From contig NZ_JANBVF010000001.1 in assembly GCF_024437655.1 (NCBI RefSeq), positions 62,001 through 126,000 on the forward strand: 64,000 bases of DNA, read 5' to 3'. The position numbers and the translations under genes are program-made. Source of the stretch: Chitinolyticbacter albus. GTDB taxonomy: Bacteria; Pseudomonadota; Gammaproteobacteria; Burkholderiales; Chitinibacteraceae. Under the pieces are notes generated by a model. It worked only from the letters and a program-made list of their open reading frames with translations, was not told where the DNA came from and did not search any database. Positions 1 through 9,358 of the stretch are shown here, piece by piece. The number at the start of each line of letters is the position of its first letter. The first letter of the stretch is position 1.

Positions 1-1425
1 GTTGGCGTTGCCGGTGCGCTGCAGCGCCGAGGCCAGCACGCCCAGCGACGGCGTCTCGCCCTTGAGCGGGTTGGCATTGAGCACGCCGACGTTGAAGCCG
101 CTCGGCACCGAGGGGCTGCCCGCCAGGATGGCGTTGGCGATGTTGGCGAGGTTGTTGGCCGCCGACGCTGGCGCCAGCGCCGACAGGCCGACGCCGACGA
201 TATCGGAGCCGCCGGCCAGGATCCACTGGATACCGAATTCGCCGACCTTGCCGACGTTGACCTCGGCAATCATCGCCTCGACATAGACCTGCGCGCGGCG
301 CATATCGAGCTTGTCGATCACCGAGCGCAGATTGTTATAGATGTTGTCCGGCGCCGTGATGATCAGCGAGTTGGTCATCGGGTCGGCCTGGATCAGCACC
401 GTGGTGCCGCCGATCTGCACGCTGGCGCCGGTCGCCGTGGGCGCGCTGCTGGCACTGGTGGTCGTGGTCGTGCTGCTGGAGCTACCAGTCGACGAGGGCG
501 ACGTGTTGGGCGATAACCCGCTGCTCGAAGCCACGCCGCTGTCCTGGCCGGTGAGTATGCCCTTGAGCGTCGCCGCCAGCTTCACGGCCTCGGCATTCTT
601 CAGATAGACCACGTTGATGTTGCCGCCGCTGGCGCCCGGCTGGTCCAGCGTTTCGACCAGGCGCCGGATCTGCTGCGCATGCACCGCCGTCTCGCTGCGC
701 ACCAGGAGACTGTTGCTGCGCACATCCGGCACCACGGCGCTGCGGCGTACACCTTCTGCCGCGGGGGCGCCCGCGTTCACGCCAGTGACGTTTACCTCCG
801 GCATCAGCCGGCCCACGGTCTGCGCCACGTCGACGGCGGACGCGTGCTGCAGGCGAATCGGGAACACGTCCGAGCTCGGCGGCACGTCGATGCTGTCGAT
901 GATGCGATTCAGTCGCCGGATGTTGTCGGCGTAATCGGTGATCACCAGCGTGTTGCCCGCCGGATACGCCGAAATCGCATTGTTCGGCGTGATCAGCGGG
1001 CGCAGGATGGGCACCAGCTGGGTGGCCGATTCGAACTTCAGCGGGTACACCTGGGTGATGATGCGATCTCCGGCCACCGTGCTGCCAGGCCGGGTCGTCG
1101 CGCTGTAGTTCTGCTTGGCATCGGCCTCGGGCACCACCTTGATGGCGCCGCCCGATTCCACTACGGCAAAACCCTGCTGGCGCAAGGCCGAGAGCAGGAT
1201 GGGGAACACCTCGGATTTCTTCACCGGGTGGGTCGAAACGATATTGACGGTGCCCTTCACCCGCGGGTCGAGCACGAAGTTCTTGCCCGAGATCAGCCCG
1301 ACTGCCTTGATCGTCGATTCGAGATCGGCATTGACGAAATTGAGCGTCACCTCGTCGTCGGCCGCGGGAGTGGGCATCGCGGCAAACAGAGCCAGGGCGA
1401 GCACAAGGGGGCGCAATCGGGTCAT
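1..1425 (-). CDS. gspD: Type II secretion secretin GspD, 5' part (C-terminus outside the window)
   Basis: Outer-membrane secretin of the type II secretion system, which exports folded enzymes such as chitinases. Reading leftwards from the ATG at 1423-1425 there is a signal peptide (MTRLRPLVLALALFAAMP, then APA-like cleavage region), the N0 domain (VTLNFVNADLESTIKAV, GKNFVLDPRVKGTV) and the N1-N3 repeats. A Ser/Thr-rich low-complexity insert lies near 440-530. The frame is open to the window edge, so the secretin pore domain is missing here. It starts 11 bp after the gspC stop, as in gsp operons. Family assignment is from recognised sequence pattern. Confidence 0.93.
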   Translation of the reverse strand, partial: MTRLRPLVLALALFAAMPTPAADDEVTLNFVNADLESTIKAVGLISGKNFVLDPRVKGTVNIVSTHPVKKSEVFPILLSALRQQGFAVVESGGAIKVVPEADAKQNYSATTRPGSTVAGDRIITQVYPLKFESATQLVPILRPLITPNNAISAYPAGNTLVITDYADNIRRLNRIIDSIDVPPSSDVFPIRLQHASAVDVAQTVGRLMPEVNVTGVNAGAPAAEGVRRSAVVPDVRSNSLLVRSETAVHAQQIRRLVETLDQPGASGGNINVVYLKNAEAVKLAATLKGILTGQDSGVASSSGLSPNTSPSSTGSSSSTTTTTSASSAPTATGASVQIGGTTVLIQADPMTNSLIITAPDNIYNNLRSVIDKLDMRRAQVYVEAMIAEVNVGKVGEFGIQWILAGGSDIVGVGLSALAPASAANNLANIANAILAGSPSVPSGFNVGVLNANPLKGETPSLGVLASALQRTGNAN

Positions 1426-1436
1426 CGGAGTCGCGT

Positions 1437-2300
1437 TCACGGTTGGATTTGATATTGCAGGTTGACGAGACTGCCATTGCGCAGCACTTGCAGTGTTACC
1501 TGGCTGAGCTGGCTGAACTGACTGTAAACCAGTGACATGTCGGACACATCGGCGAGCATGCGGCCATTGGCCTGTTTGAGCACGTCGCCATTTTGCAATT
1601 GCAGCAGGCTGGCAAATGGCTGGGTCGATGCATCGGTGATACGGATGCCACCGCCTTGCACGGCGGCGAGCCCCTTGTTCCAGTCGGCGATATTGAGCCC
1701 CTGCATGGCATCGGCCATCACCCCACGCGTCACCGTGAGCTTGGGGCCGACCACCGCGCTGGTAGCCAGCTGGCCCTGCCGCGCCGCCAGCGTGGCCGCT
1801 TCGGCATTCCCGATCGCATCACCGGCAGTGCCCTCTACCGCGGGCGCGCTGCTCCCCTGGTCACGACCTTCGAGCACGATTTCCTCGCTACGCCCGCCAT
1901 TGTCGACACGGGCCCGATCACGCTCGACGGCAAGCAGCTTCACCCCAGGCTGCAGCTCGTCACCGGGGCGCGCGGCCAATGGCGTTGCGCCGGCCCCGGT
2001 GAAGATGGCGGCACTATAGCCTTCCCCACCGGCAATCACCGCCACCAGCTTGATCGACAACGTCGTGGCAATCGCCTGCTGCGTCTGCGCGCGACCGAAC
2101 CAGCCGGTCGCATTGCTCCACGCGCCATTGCGCGCAGCCGGCGGCTCCATCGGTTGGGCCAGCCTCAGATCCGGTGTCGCGGGCGCGGCTATGCGCCACA
2201 ACAGCCCGGCCAGCAGCCAGGCCAGTGCCACGACGAGGATCAGCTCGGCCACGGTCACCAGCGTGCTGTTGCGTATGCGCAAGAAGGTGGGAACGCTCAC
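1437..2300 (-). CDS. gspC: Type II secretion inner-membrane protein GspC
   Basis: Clamp protein that links the inner-membrane platform of the type II secretion system to the GspD secretin. The 287-residue product has one N-terminal membrane segment (about residues 14-36, LVTVAELILVVALAWLLAGL), a periplasmic HR domain (residues about 75-135, with LVAVIAGGEGYSAAIF) and a C-terminal PDZ-like region with GGGIRITDAS and LLQLQNGDVLKQANG. The start is a GTG at 2298-2300. It is followed 11 bp later by gspD, so the two are one operon reading off the left edge. The secreted chitinase and nuclease in this window are plausible substrates (inference). Confidence 0.9.
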   Translation of the reverse strand: MSVPTFLRIRNSTLVTVAELILVVALAWLLAGLLWRIAAPATPDLRLAQPMEPPAARNGAWSNATGWFGRAQTQQAIATTLSIKLVAVIAGGEGYSAAIFTGAGATPLAARPGDELQPGVKLLAVERDRARVDNGGRSEEIVLEGRDQGSSAPAVEGTAGDAIGNAEAATLAARQGQLATSAVVGPKLTVTRGVMADAMQGLNIADWNKGLAAVQGGGIRITDASTQPFASLLQLQNGDVLKQANGRMLADVSDMSLVYSQFSQLSQVTLQVLRNGSLVNLQYQIQP

Positions 2301-2426
2301 AGAAACAGGGCCGATATTCAGGTACGGGAAAGCGGACTTTATACCTCAAGCCACGCCGCATTGACTACCAGCGCCCCCTTGCCGACGACCGCTACGGCAC
2401 GGTCGAAAAAAAATTCCGCCATGGCG

Positions 2427-2455
2427 TTGACACCCCCTGGGACGCATGATTAAAT
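2427..2455 (+). promoter_or_regulatory. Sigma-70 promoter of the tRNA-Val/tRNA-Asp unit
   Basis: TTGACA at 2427-2432, a 17-bp spacer and TTAAAT at 2450-2455. The expected transcription start lies about 12 bp before the 5' end of tRNA-Val, which fits a short tRNA leader. Confidence 0.75.
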
Positions 2456-2473
2456 GCGCCCTCTTTCGACGGC

Positions 2474-2549
2474 GGGTGGTTAGCTCAGTTGGTAGAGCGT
2501 CTGCCTTACACGCAGAATGTCGGCGGTTCGATCCCGTCACCACCCACCA
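2474..2549 (+). tRNA. tRNA-Val(UAC)
   Basis: Acceptor arms GGGTGGT (2474-2480) and ACCACCC (2539-2545) pair. The anticodon loop CTTACAC carries TAC. The T-loop GGTTCGATCC is standard, and discriminator A plus CCA (2547-2549) are encoded. Confidence 0.97.
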
Positions 2550-2586
2550 GCAACGCCTGTTGTTGAGTGCGTCGAAAGTCCGCTGC

Positions 2587-2663
2587 GGAGCGGTAGTTCA
2601 GTTGGTTAGAATACCGGCCTGTCACGCCGGGGGTCGCGGGTTCGAGTCCCGTCCGCTCCGCCA
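2587..2663 (+). tRNA. tRNA-Asp(GUC)
   Basis: Acceptor arms GGAGCGG (2587-2593) and CCGCTCC (2653-2659) pair. The anticodon loop CTGTCAC carries GTC. Discriminator G and CCA (2661-2663) are encoded. It lies 37 bp after tRNA-Val and is probably on the same transcript. No clear terminator follows. Confidence 0.97.
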
Positions 2664-2878
2664 GCATCCTCTTCCCCCCCATCTTCCTTCCTGTCCGTGA
2701 TCAGCGCACCCGCTTAGATCAAGACCTGCCGTCGTCTGTGCTTGATATTGCGCGCGGCTTACAGCCCGCAATACACCCGTATCGCTTGCGGATCAAATAC
2801 AACGTATGCATCGCCAAGCAACGGTTACCCGGCTAAACTTAGCCCTCATCATTGCCGTAAACCGAAGCCACCGCAGGC

Positions 2879-4141
2879 ATGACGCCCACATCCTCGCCAC
2901 CTCGCATCGATACCGCCTTGCTTGGCCTTGCGCTGCTCACCTGCATCATGGCCGCCATCGCGCTGCAGTGGTGGGCCGCGGACCGCATCGGCAACGGCAT
3001 CTGGTTCGTCCACGCCTGGATCGCGCTGGCCGTGATCGGACTGATCTATGTGGCTTGGCGCCGCGCGCCCTTGCCCGAACCTACCCAAGCCGACTCCGCG
3101 GTGACGCAGGCGGTCGTTGAAGACGCGGTGGCGCACTGCCTCCCCGACATTGTCTGGCGCATCGACTATGCCACCCGGGCCGTCACCGCGCTCAACACCA
3201 ACGATGTCCCCGGCCACCCTTGCGTCTCCGAAGCCGGCGCCAAGCTCTCAGCCCTGCTGCCGGCGCGCGTGTCGCGCCAATACCTCGAAGCGCTGATCAC
3301 GGTGCAGAGCACGCAGGCGCCGCAGCAGTTCGAATACCGCTTAGCCGCGAGCGAGCAGGATGATCAACGAGCGTTCGAGGCGCGACTGCTGCCGCTGTCC
3401 GGCAAGGAGTGCCTTGCGCTGATCCGCGACGTGTCGGACATGAAGGCCACCGAGGAGGCGCTCTTCAATCAGCAATTGTTCGTGCACCAAATCATCGATT
3501 CCAGTCCCAGCCTGATCTTCGTGCGCGACAAGCATGGCCGCTTCCTGCTGGTGAACCGCGCCACGCAAAGTGCGCTGGGGCACGACCTCCTGGTGCAGTC
3601 GCATACCGGCTTCGCCGAGCAGCAACTGCCGTTCACCAGCGGCGATGCCGACGTGCTCGACAAGGGCGAAACGGTGCGCATCGTCGACCATTACACGCTG
3701 GCCAATGGCCGCACGCATTGGTTCGACATCATCAAGCAGCCGCTGATCCGTGATGGTGAGATCTATATCCTGTCGATCGCGATGGATATCTCGCACGTGA
3801 AGGCCGCGGAAGCCGCGCTGGCTGGCAGCGACCCCCTGTCTGGCGAAGTGGCCGACGCGCTGCCGCAGCCCTTCATGCTGGTACGCGACGGTGTGATCGA
3901 ATTCGCCAATCTCGCAGCCTGCCTGCTGCTCAATGCTCCGCCCTCCGCGGTGCTCGGCCGGCCGTTATCGGCCTTTGCCAGCAATGCCATCGCGCTACTC
4001 TCGTGCAGCGACTTCGAAGCGCATCCGTTCGAGCTGCAACGTGGCGCGAGCCACCCCTGCTGGGCACGCCGCGTGCAGCACGGCGCGGGCCACGCGCAGC
4101 TCATCATTTTCGACACCTCGCGCGAGACCCAGGCCGCCTAA
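2879..4141 (+). CDS. Membrane-anchored protein with three PAS-like domains and no output domain
   Basis: Probable sensory protein of 420 residues. Two N-terminal membrane helices (about residues 11-31 and 41-60) are followed by three PAS-like blocks: about 85-190 (LPDIVWRIDYATRAVTAL, ending CLALIRDVSDMKATEEAL), about 195-315 (IIDSSPSLIFVRDKHGRFLLV, ending YILSIAMDISHVKAAEAAL) and a shorter one at about 325-415 (QPFMLVRDGVIEFANLAA). Each of the first two ends in the typical PAS-to-linker DxSxxK pattern. No histidine kinase, GGDEF, EAL or methyl-accepting domain follows, and the frame stops 68 bp before hrpA. Its partner and signal are unknown. Confidence 0.75.
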   Translation: MTPTSSPPRIDTALLGLALLTCIMAAIALQWWAADRIGNGIWFVHAWIALAVIGLIYVAWRRAPLPEPTQADSAVTQAVVEDAVAHCLPDIVWRIDYATRAVTALNTNDVPGHPCVSEAGAKLSALLPARVSRQYLEALITVQSTQAPQQFEYRLAASEQDDQRAFEARLLPLSGKECLALIRDVSDMKATEEALFNQQLFVHQIIDSSPSLIFVRDKHGRFLLVNRATQSALGHDLLVQSHTGFAEQQLPFTSGDADVLDKGETVRIVDHYTLANGRTHWFDIIKQPLIRDGEIYILSIAMDISHVKAAEAALAGSDPLSGEVADALPQPFMLVRDGVIEFANLAACLLLNAPPSAVLGRPLSAFASNAIALLSCSDFEAHPFELQRGASHPCWARRVQHGAGHAQLIIFDTSRETQAA

Positions 4142-4209
4142 ACCGGCCATTTTCCCCGCCATGTTAGAATCCGGCCGCCTAGCGGCCGTTTTCCATTCAG
4201 CACAGCTCG

Positions 4210-7200
4210 ATGACCCAGACTCCCACGCTCGCCCATTTGCAACAACAGCTAGACCTCGTTCCCGCCCGCGCCCGCTGGGCGCTGGAGCGCAAGGTCCGCA
4301 CGCTGGCCGAGCGCCTGGCGCAAGGCAAACCCTCGGATCGGATGGTGAGCGAATTGCAGGCGGAACTCGACGCAGCCGCCGCCAGCATCGCGCGCCGCCG
4401 CGAGCGGCTGCCGCGCCCCGAGTTTGACGACAACCTGCCGGTCAACCAGAAGCGCGACGAGATCGCCGCCGCCATCGCCGCCAACCAGGTGGTCATCATC
4501 TGCGGCGAGACCGGCTCGGGCAAGACGACGCAGCTGCCCAAGATCTGCCTCGAACTCGGTCGTGGTGTCACCGGCCTGATTGGCCACACCCAGCCGCGGC
4601 GCCTTGCCGCCCGCTCTGTGGCCAGCCGTATTGCGCAGGAACTGAAAAGCGAGCTGGGCGAGTGGGTCGGCTACAAGGTGCGCTTCACCGAGAAATCCTC
4701 CGGCGAGGGCTACATCAAGCTGATGACGGATGGCATCCTGCTCGCCGAGACGCTATCGGATCGTTATCTCGCCAACTACGACACGATCATCGTCGACGAG
4801 GCGCACGAGCGCAGCCTCAACATCGATTTTCTGCTCGGCTACCTCAAGCAGCTGCTGCCGCGCCGGCCGGATCTCAAGGTGATCGTCACTTCGGCGACCA
4901 TCGATGCCGAGCGCTTCTCCAAACATTTCGACGGCGCGCCGGTGCTGGAAGTGTCCGGCCGTACCTATCCGGTCGAGGTGCGCTACGCGCCGATTCAGGC
5001 GCGCGACGAGGACGATGCCGAGCTCGAGATGGAAGAAGCCATCGTTCGCGAAACCGAGCACCTGTGGCGGCATGACGGCCCCGGCGACGTGCTGGTGTTC
5101 CTGCCCGGCGAGCGCGAAATCCGCGAAACGGCCGAGGAGTTCCGCAAGGCCAAGCTAAGGGATGCCGAGGTGATCCCGCTGTTCGCCCGGCTGTCGAACG
5201 AGGATCAGCAGCGCATCTTCCGCCAGAGCAACGGCCGCCGCGTGGTGCTGGCCACCAACGTCGCCGAGACCTCCCTCACCGTGCCCGGCATCCGCTACGT
5301 GATCGACAGCGGCCAGGCGCGCATCAACCGCTACAGCCCGCGCGCCAAGGTCGAGCAATTGCTGGTCGAGAAGATCAGCCAGGCCAGCGCCCGCCAGCGT
5401 GCCGGCCGTTGCGGCCGGGTTTCCGCCGGCGTTTGCGTGCGCTTGTACGACGAGGACGATTTCAACAATCGCCCCGCCTTCACTGACCCCGAGATCATCC
5501 GCTCCAGCCTCGCCGCCGTCATCCTGCGCATGGCCGCACTTAAGCTCGGCCGGGTCGACGCGTTTCCCTTTATCGAGGCGCCGTCGAGCCGGCTGATCGC
5601 CGACGGCTACGCCCAGTTGCGCGAGCTCGGCGCCGTCGATGACGCGGACGAGCTCACCCGCATTGGCTCGCAGCTGGCACGGCTGCCGGTCGATCCGCGT
5701 CTGGGCCGCATGCTGCTGGCCGGCCACGACAACGGCTGCCTCAAGGAGATCCTGGTCATCGCCGCCGGGCTGTCGGTGCAGGACCCGCGCGAGCGCCCGT
5801 TCGAAGCACGCGACGCCGCCACACGCGCGCATGCGCGCTTCACCGACGAGAAGTCGGATTTCCTCTCCTACCTGCACCTGTGGACTTTCTTCGAGGAGGC
5901 GCTGGCGGGCAAGAGCTCCAACCGCCAGCTGGTGAACCTGTGCCACGAGCACTTCCTCTCCTACCTGCGGCTACGCGAATGGCGCGACCTGCACCGCCAG
6001 CTCGCCGATATTGTCGACGATCTGGAGTGGAAACCCGGTAGCGCCGCCGGCACCTACGAGCAAATCCATAAGGCACTGCTCACCGGCCTCTTGGGCAACT
6101 TGGGGATGAAGCAGCCGGAAAATGACGAGTACCTCGGCGCGCGCGCCATCAAGTTCAACATCTTCCCAGGCTCGGGCCTGAAGAAGGCACGGCCAAAGTG
6201 GATCGTCGCCGGCGAAATCGTCGAGACCAGCAAGCTCTATGGCCGAGCGGTCGCTGCGATCGAGCCCGAATGGGTCGAGCGGCTCGCCGAGCACCTGGTG
6301 AAGAAGCAGTATTTCGATCCGCACTGGGAGAAGGACAGCGCGCAGGTGGTGGCGAGCGAGCGCGTCACGCTGTACGGCCTGCCCATCGTCAACCGGCGCC
6401 GCGTGCACTACGGCAAGATCAATCCGGCCGAGGCGCGCGGAATCTTCATCCGCGAGGCGCTGGTCAAGTTCAACTACAAGAGCAGCGCCAAGTTCTTCGA
6501 TCACAACCTCGAATTGCTGCTGGAAATCGAGGAGCTGGAACACAAGGCGCGGCGCCAGGACATCGTGGTCGATGAAGAAGCGCTCTACGCCTTCTTCGAC
6601 GCGCTGATTCCGGCCGACGTGGTCAATGGTGCCGGCTTCGAGGCCTGGCGCAAGAAGGCCGAGCAGGCAGAGCCACAGTTGTTGTTCCTGTCGCGCGACT
6701 ACGTAATGAGCCACTCGGGCAGTCGCGTCACCGAGGAGCAGTTTCCGCCGTTCTTCCGCCTGGCCGAATCCAAGCTGCCGCTGTCATACCGCTTCGAGCC
6801 CGGTCATCCGCTCGACGGCGTGACCATCACGCTGCCGCTGCACCAGTTGAACCGGGTCAATCACGCCGTGTTCGACTGGCTGGTGCCCGGCATGCAGCGC
6901 GAGAAGATCACGCTATTGGTGAAATCGCTGCCCAAGGCCATCCGCCGGCTATGCGTGCCGGTACCCGAGTTCGCCACCCGCATGCTGACCGAGCTCGAAC
7001 GCGCCGACCACGAGGCGCCACTGCTGCCGCAACTGGCGCAGGCCATCACCCGGGGCGTCGGCCAACCGGTGAGCGCCGATGAGCTTGATGCCTCGGAATT
7101 GCCGCTGCATTTGCAAATGAACTACCGCGTCATCGATGACGGCGGCCAGGAGCTTGCCAGTGGTCGCGACCTGATCGCCATCCGCGCCCAGCTGGGCGAA

Positions 7201-8100
7201 GCGGCACAACTGACCTTCCGCGACGAGGCCGAGGATCAGGGCATAGAGCGCGATGGCATCACCGCCTGGGATTTCGGCGATCTGCCCGAGCAACTGACGA
7301 TCAAGCGCCAGGGCCGCAAGCTCACCGGCTATCCGGCCCTGGTCGACGAAGGGGAATCGTGTGCAATCCGCCTGTTCGATACCGCACACGCGGCGGACGA
7401 GGCGCATCGCGCAGGGGTGGTGCGGCTCTTGCGCATCGAGCTCAAGGACCATGTGAAGCAGCTGGAAAAATCGGTGCCGAACTTCCAGCAGCTGGCCATT
7501 CAGCTGCGTACGCTCGGCAACGCCGACATGCTGATGGACGACATCGTCGCCACCATCTGCAACCGCGCTTTCATCGGCGACGATGCACTGCCACGCAAGA
7601 AAAAGGCCTTCGACGAGCAGAAGAGCCGCGCCAAGGTACGGTTGCCGAGCGTGCGCGACGCCGTGGTCCGCGCACTGACCGAAGCCGTCGCCGAGTACAC
7701 ACCGATTGCCCAGGTGCTCGCCAAACCCGGCCCCTTGCAGCACGAACTCAAGGCCCAGCTATCGCAACTGGTATTCAATGGTTTCCTCGCCGCCACCACC
7801 TGGGAGCAGTTGCCGCGACTGCCGGTCTACCTGAAAGCCATGCGCGTGCGGCTCGACAAGCGGGTGCAGAACCCGGCGCGCGATACCCAGCGCGGAAGCG
7901 AGGTCGCCACGCTGTGGCAACGCTGGCAGGACGAGCTCACGCGCTGGCAGCGCGAAGGCCGCGATACGACGCCGCTGTTGCCGTTCCGCTGGATGGTGGA
8001 GGAGCTGCGTGTCTCGCTGTTCGCCCAGGAACTGCGCACGCCCTACCCCATCTCGCTCAAGCGCCTGGACAAAACCTGGGCTGAACTGACGCGGCGTTGA
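4210..8100 (+). CDS. hrpA: ATP-dependent RNA helicase HrpA (DEAH box)
   Basis: Large DEAH-box helicase, 1296 residues, the usual HrpA length. Walker A is GETGSGKT at residues 99-106. The DEAH box is near residues 196-199 in IIVDEAHERS, SAT is in VTSATIDAERF, and motif VI is in QRAGRCGRVSAG. The helicase core is followed by the winged-helix/ratchet and OB regions and the long C-terminal DUF3418-type extension specific to HrpA. In E. coli HrpA rescues stalled ribosomes. The ATG at 4210 lacks a strong Shine-Dalgarno sequence. It is a single gene with no close partner. Confidence 0.95.
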   Translation: MTQTPTLAHLQQQLDLVPARARWALERKVRTLAERLAQGKPSDRMVSELQAELDAAAASIARRRERLPRPEFDDNLPVNQKRDEIAAAIAANQVVIICGETGSGKTTQLPKICLELGRGVTGLIGHTQPRRLAARSVASRIAQELKSELGEWVGYKVRFTEKSSGEGYIKLMTDGILLAETLSDRYLANYDTIIVDEAHERSLNIDFLLGYLKQLLPRRPDLKVIVTSATIDAERFSKHFDGAPVLEVSGRTYPVEVRYAPIQARDEDDAELEMEEAIVRETEHLWRHDGPGDVLVFLPGEREIRETAEEFRKAKLRDAEVIPLFARLSNEDQQRIFRQSNGRRVVLATNVAETSLTVPGIRYVIDSGQARINRYSPRAKVEQLLVEKISQASARQRAGRCGRVSAGVCVRLYDEDDFNNRPAFTDPEIIRSSLAAVILRMAALKLGRVDAFPFIEAPSSRLIADGYAQLRELGAVDDADELTRIGSQLARLPVDPRLGRMLLAGHDNGCLKEILVIAAGLSVQDPRERPFEARDAATRAHARFTDEKSDFLSYLHLWTFFEEALAGKSSNRQLVNLCHEHFLSYLRLREWRDLHRQLADIVDDLEWKPGSAAGTYEQIHKALLTGLLGNLGMKQPENDEYLGARAIKFNIFPGSGLKKARPKWIVAGEIVETSKLYGRAVAAIEPEWVERLAEHLVKKQYFDPHWEKDSAQVVASERVTLYGLPIVNRRRVHYGKINPAEARGIFIREALVKFNYKSSAKFFDHNLELLLEIEELEHKARRQDIVVDEEALYAFFDALIPADVVNGAGFEAWRKKAEQAEPQLLFLSRDYVMSHSGSRVTEEQFPPFFRLAESKLPLSYRFEPGHPLDGVTITLPLHQLNRVNHAVFDWLVPGMQREKITLLVKSLPKAIRRLCVPVPEFATRMLTELERADHEAPLLPQLAQAITRGVGQPVSADELDASELPLHLQMNYRVIDDGGQELASGRDLIAIRAQLGEAAQLTFRDEAEDQGIERDGITAWDFGDLPEQLTIKRQGRKLTGYPALVDEGESCAIRLFDTAHAADEAHRAGVVRLLRIELKDHVKQLEKSVPNFQQLAIQLRTLGNADMLMDDIVATICNRAFIGDDALPRKKKAFDEQKSRAKVRLPSVRDAVVRALTEAVAEYTPIAQVLAKPGPLQHELKAQLSQLVFNGFLAATTWEQLPRLPVYLKAMRVRLDKRVQNPARDTQRGSEVATLWQRWQDELTRWQREGRDTTPLLPFRWMVEELRVSLFAQELRTPYPISLKRLDKTWAELTRR

Positions 8101-8414
8101 TCCTCCACCCCGCAGCTGTGGCAAGAGCTGACAATAATGATGACATCAGCACGATGACCCACCGCTCACCCCTCCTATACGGCCGCCCAGCAGCAAAAAC
8201 TGTAAGCCAACAAAATTCACATTGCGCACCGCACAAATTGCTGCATTTTCAGCATTAAACCGCTATTTATCAGATAATTAGCACGGTCATCCGATTTCCA
8301 ACGCATTGAAATTGTATCGTCACCAAAGACCGGATAGCATCCGACTGGCACAGAGTTCTTTCTGTGTTCTTAATATTCGGTTAATTAGAAATTCATAATA
8401 CAAGGAGTGTTTCC
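8101..8414. other. 314-bp intergenic region, AT-rich leader of the PEP-CTERM gene
   Basis: No coding region is supported. The right half is clearly more AT-rich than the flanking genes. A TGGCAC at 8346-8351 resembles the -24 half of a sigma-54 promoter, but the expected -12 TTGC reads TTCT. A Shine-Dalgarno AAGGAG lies just before the ATG at 8415. Confidence 0.5.
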
Positions 8415-8921
8415 ATGCGCTTTAAACCTACACTGCTCGGCCTGGTAATCGGCGCGATGCTGGCAGCCGGCGGCGCCCAAGCCTCGCTGATCTCTTCCGG
8501 CACGCAAAGCTACGGTCAAGACTATCTGCTGACCTACGGTGATTCGTTTACATCGTCGGAGAGCACCACCAGCGCGGTGCTCGACGTGTTGTTCACCCCG
8601 ACCGTCCAAGGCAGCGTCAACACCCTGCTGTTCGGCCTGTACGACCACAACGACAATGACTTCTTGGTGTTCGAAGGCTTCGGCGGCAACCTGGGCTTTA
8701 CCAAGGATGGCAACCGCAAGACCGGGTTCGCCTACAGCTTTAACGACCTGACCATCACCAGCGGTCACAACTACACCTTTGGCGTGCTGGGCCTCGGCAA
8801 CCAATACTCGGGCGACTTCAGCTACACGCTGACCAACCCGGTACCGGAACCCGAAACCTATGCACTGATGGGCCTGGGCCTTGCTGCCCTGATCGCTCGT
8901 CGCCGCAAAGCCAGCAAATAA
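8415..8921 (+). CDS. PEP-CTERM sorted exported protein
   Basis: Exported 168-residue protein. It has a signal peptide (MRFKPTLLGLVIGAMLAAGG with cleavage near AQA), a beta-rich body of unknown fold, and a C-terminal sorting signal: VPEPETYALMGLGLAAL followed by the basic tail ARRRKASK. The PEP motif, hydrophobic helix and Arg cluster are what exosortase/EpsH systems recognise. No exosortase gene is in the window. The ATG at 8415 has an AAGGAG Shine-Dalgarno and the gene ends in a strong hairpin terminator. The body contains GLYDHNDNDFLVF and is not recognised beyond the sorting signal. Confidence 0.88.
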   Translation: MRFKPTLLGLVIGAMLAAGGAQASLISSGTQSYGQDYLLTYGDSFTSSESTTSAVLDVLFTPTVQGSVNTLLFGLYDHNDNDFLVFEGFGGNLGFTKDGNRKTGFAYSFNDLTITSGHNYTFGVLGLGNQYSGDFSYTLTNPVPEPETYALMGLGLAALIARRRKASK

Positions 8922-8938
8922 TAGGTAGCGCAGCAACG

Positions 8939-8967
8939 AAAACCGCGCCTTCGGGCGCGGTTTTTTT
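8939..8967 (+). terminator. Intrinsic terminator after the PEP-CTERM gene
   Basis: Stem CCGCGCC (8943-8949), TTCG loop and GGCGCGG (8954-8960), extended by AAAA/TTTT pairing, then a run of seven T. The T run touches the stop codon of the convergent YkgJ gene. Confidence 0.9.
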
Positions 8968-9284
8968 CATGGTGCCGGCAATGCTGGCAAGCCATGCAGC
9001 GACCTCGCCTGATTACAGCGCGCGTCGCCCACATCGAACTCGTGACAAGTGCTCGAGCGTTGTGCATAGATGCTGCAGCCCACCTGTTCGCCCACGCGGC
9101 CTTGCAATGCGACGCAATGCACGGGCTTGTGATCGGTACCCCGCATCGCCACATGCCATGGCGTGATCGGCACCACCATGGCTTGCGGAACGGTGCCGCC
9201 GGGTGCGGCATCGGTCTCGCCCCAGTAGAAGGACACGCGAAAGCTGGCGCAACAGGCGCCGCAATTGAGGCAGGGATTGCTCAT
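8967..9284 (-). CDS. YkgJ family cysteine-cluster protein
   Basis: Small metal-chelating protein of the YkgJ/CxxCxxCC family, 105 residues from the ATG at 9282-9284. It begins MSNPCLNCGACCASF, so the CxxCxxCC cluster is intact. Later cysteines at VHCVAL, GCSIY, STCHEF and ARCNQA complete the usual eight-cysteine pattern. The family probably binds Zn or an Fe-S cluster, and its function is unknown. It lies 74 bp downstream of the rhodanese gene on the same strand and is probably cotranscribed. Confidence 0.85.
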   Translation of the reverse strand: MSNPCLNCGACCASFRVSFYWGETDAAPGGTVPQAMVVPITPWHVAMRGTDHKPVHCVALQGRVGEQVGCSIYAQRSSTCHEFDVGDARCNQARSLHGLPALPAP

Positions 9285-9358
9285 GACTCCCAGACGCCAC
9301 CGCCGGCGCCAAGCATGCTGGTCAGAGGTTAACAAAGCGGCATGGCGAGCACGCACGG

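Noticed and set aside
4753-7743. Long antisense open frames within hrpA
   Set aside because: High-GC codon bias produces long antisense frames here and in pyk, gnd and the nuclease gene. None has recognisable protein sequence.
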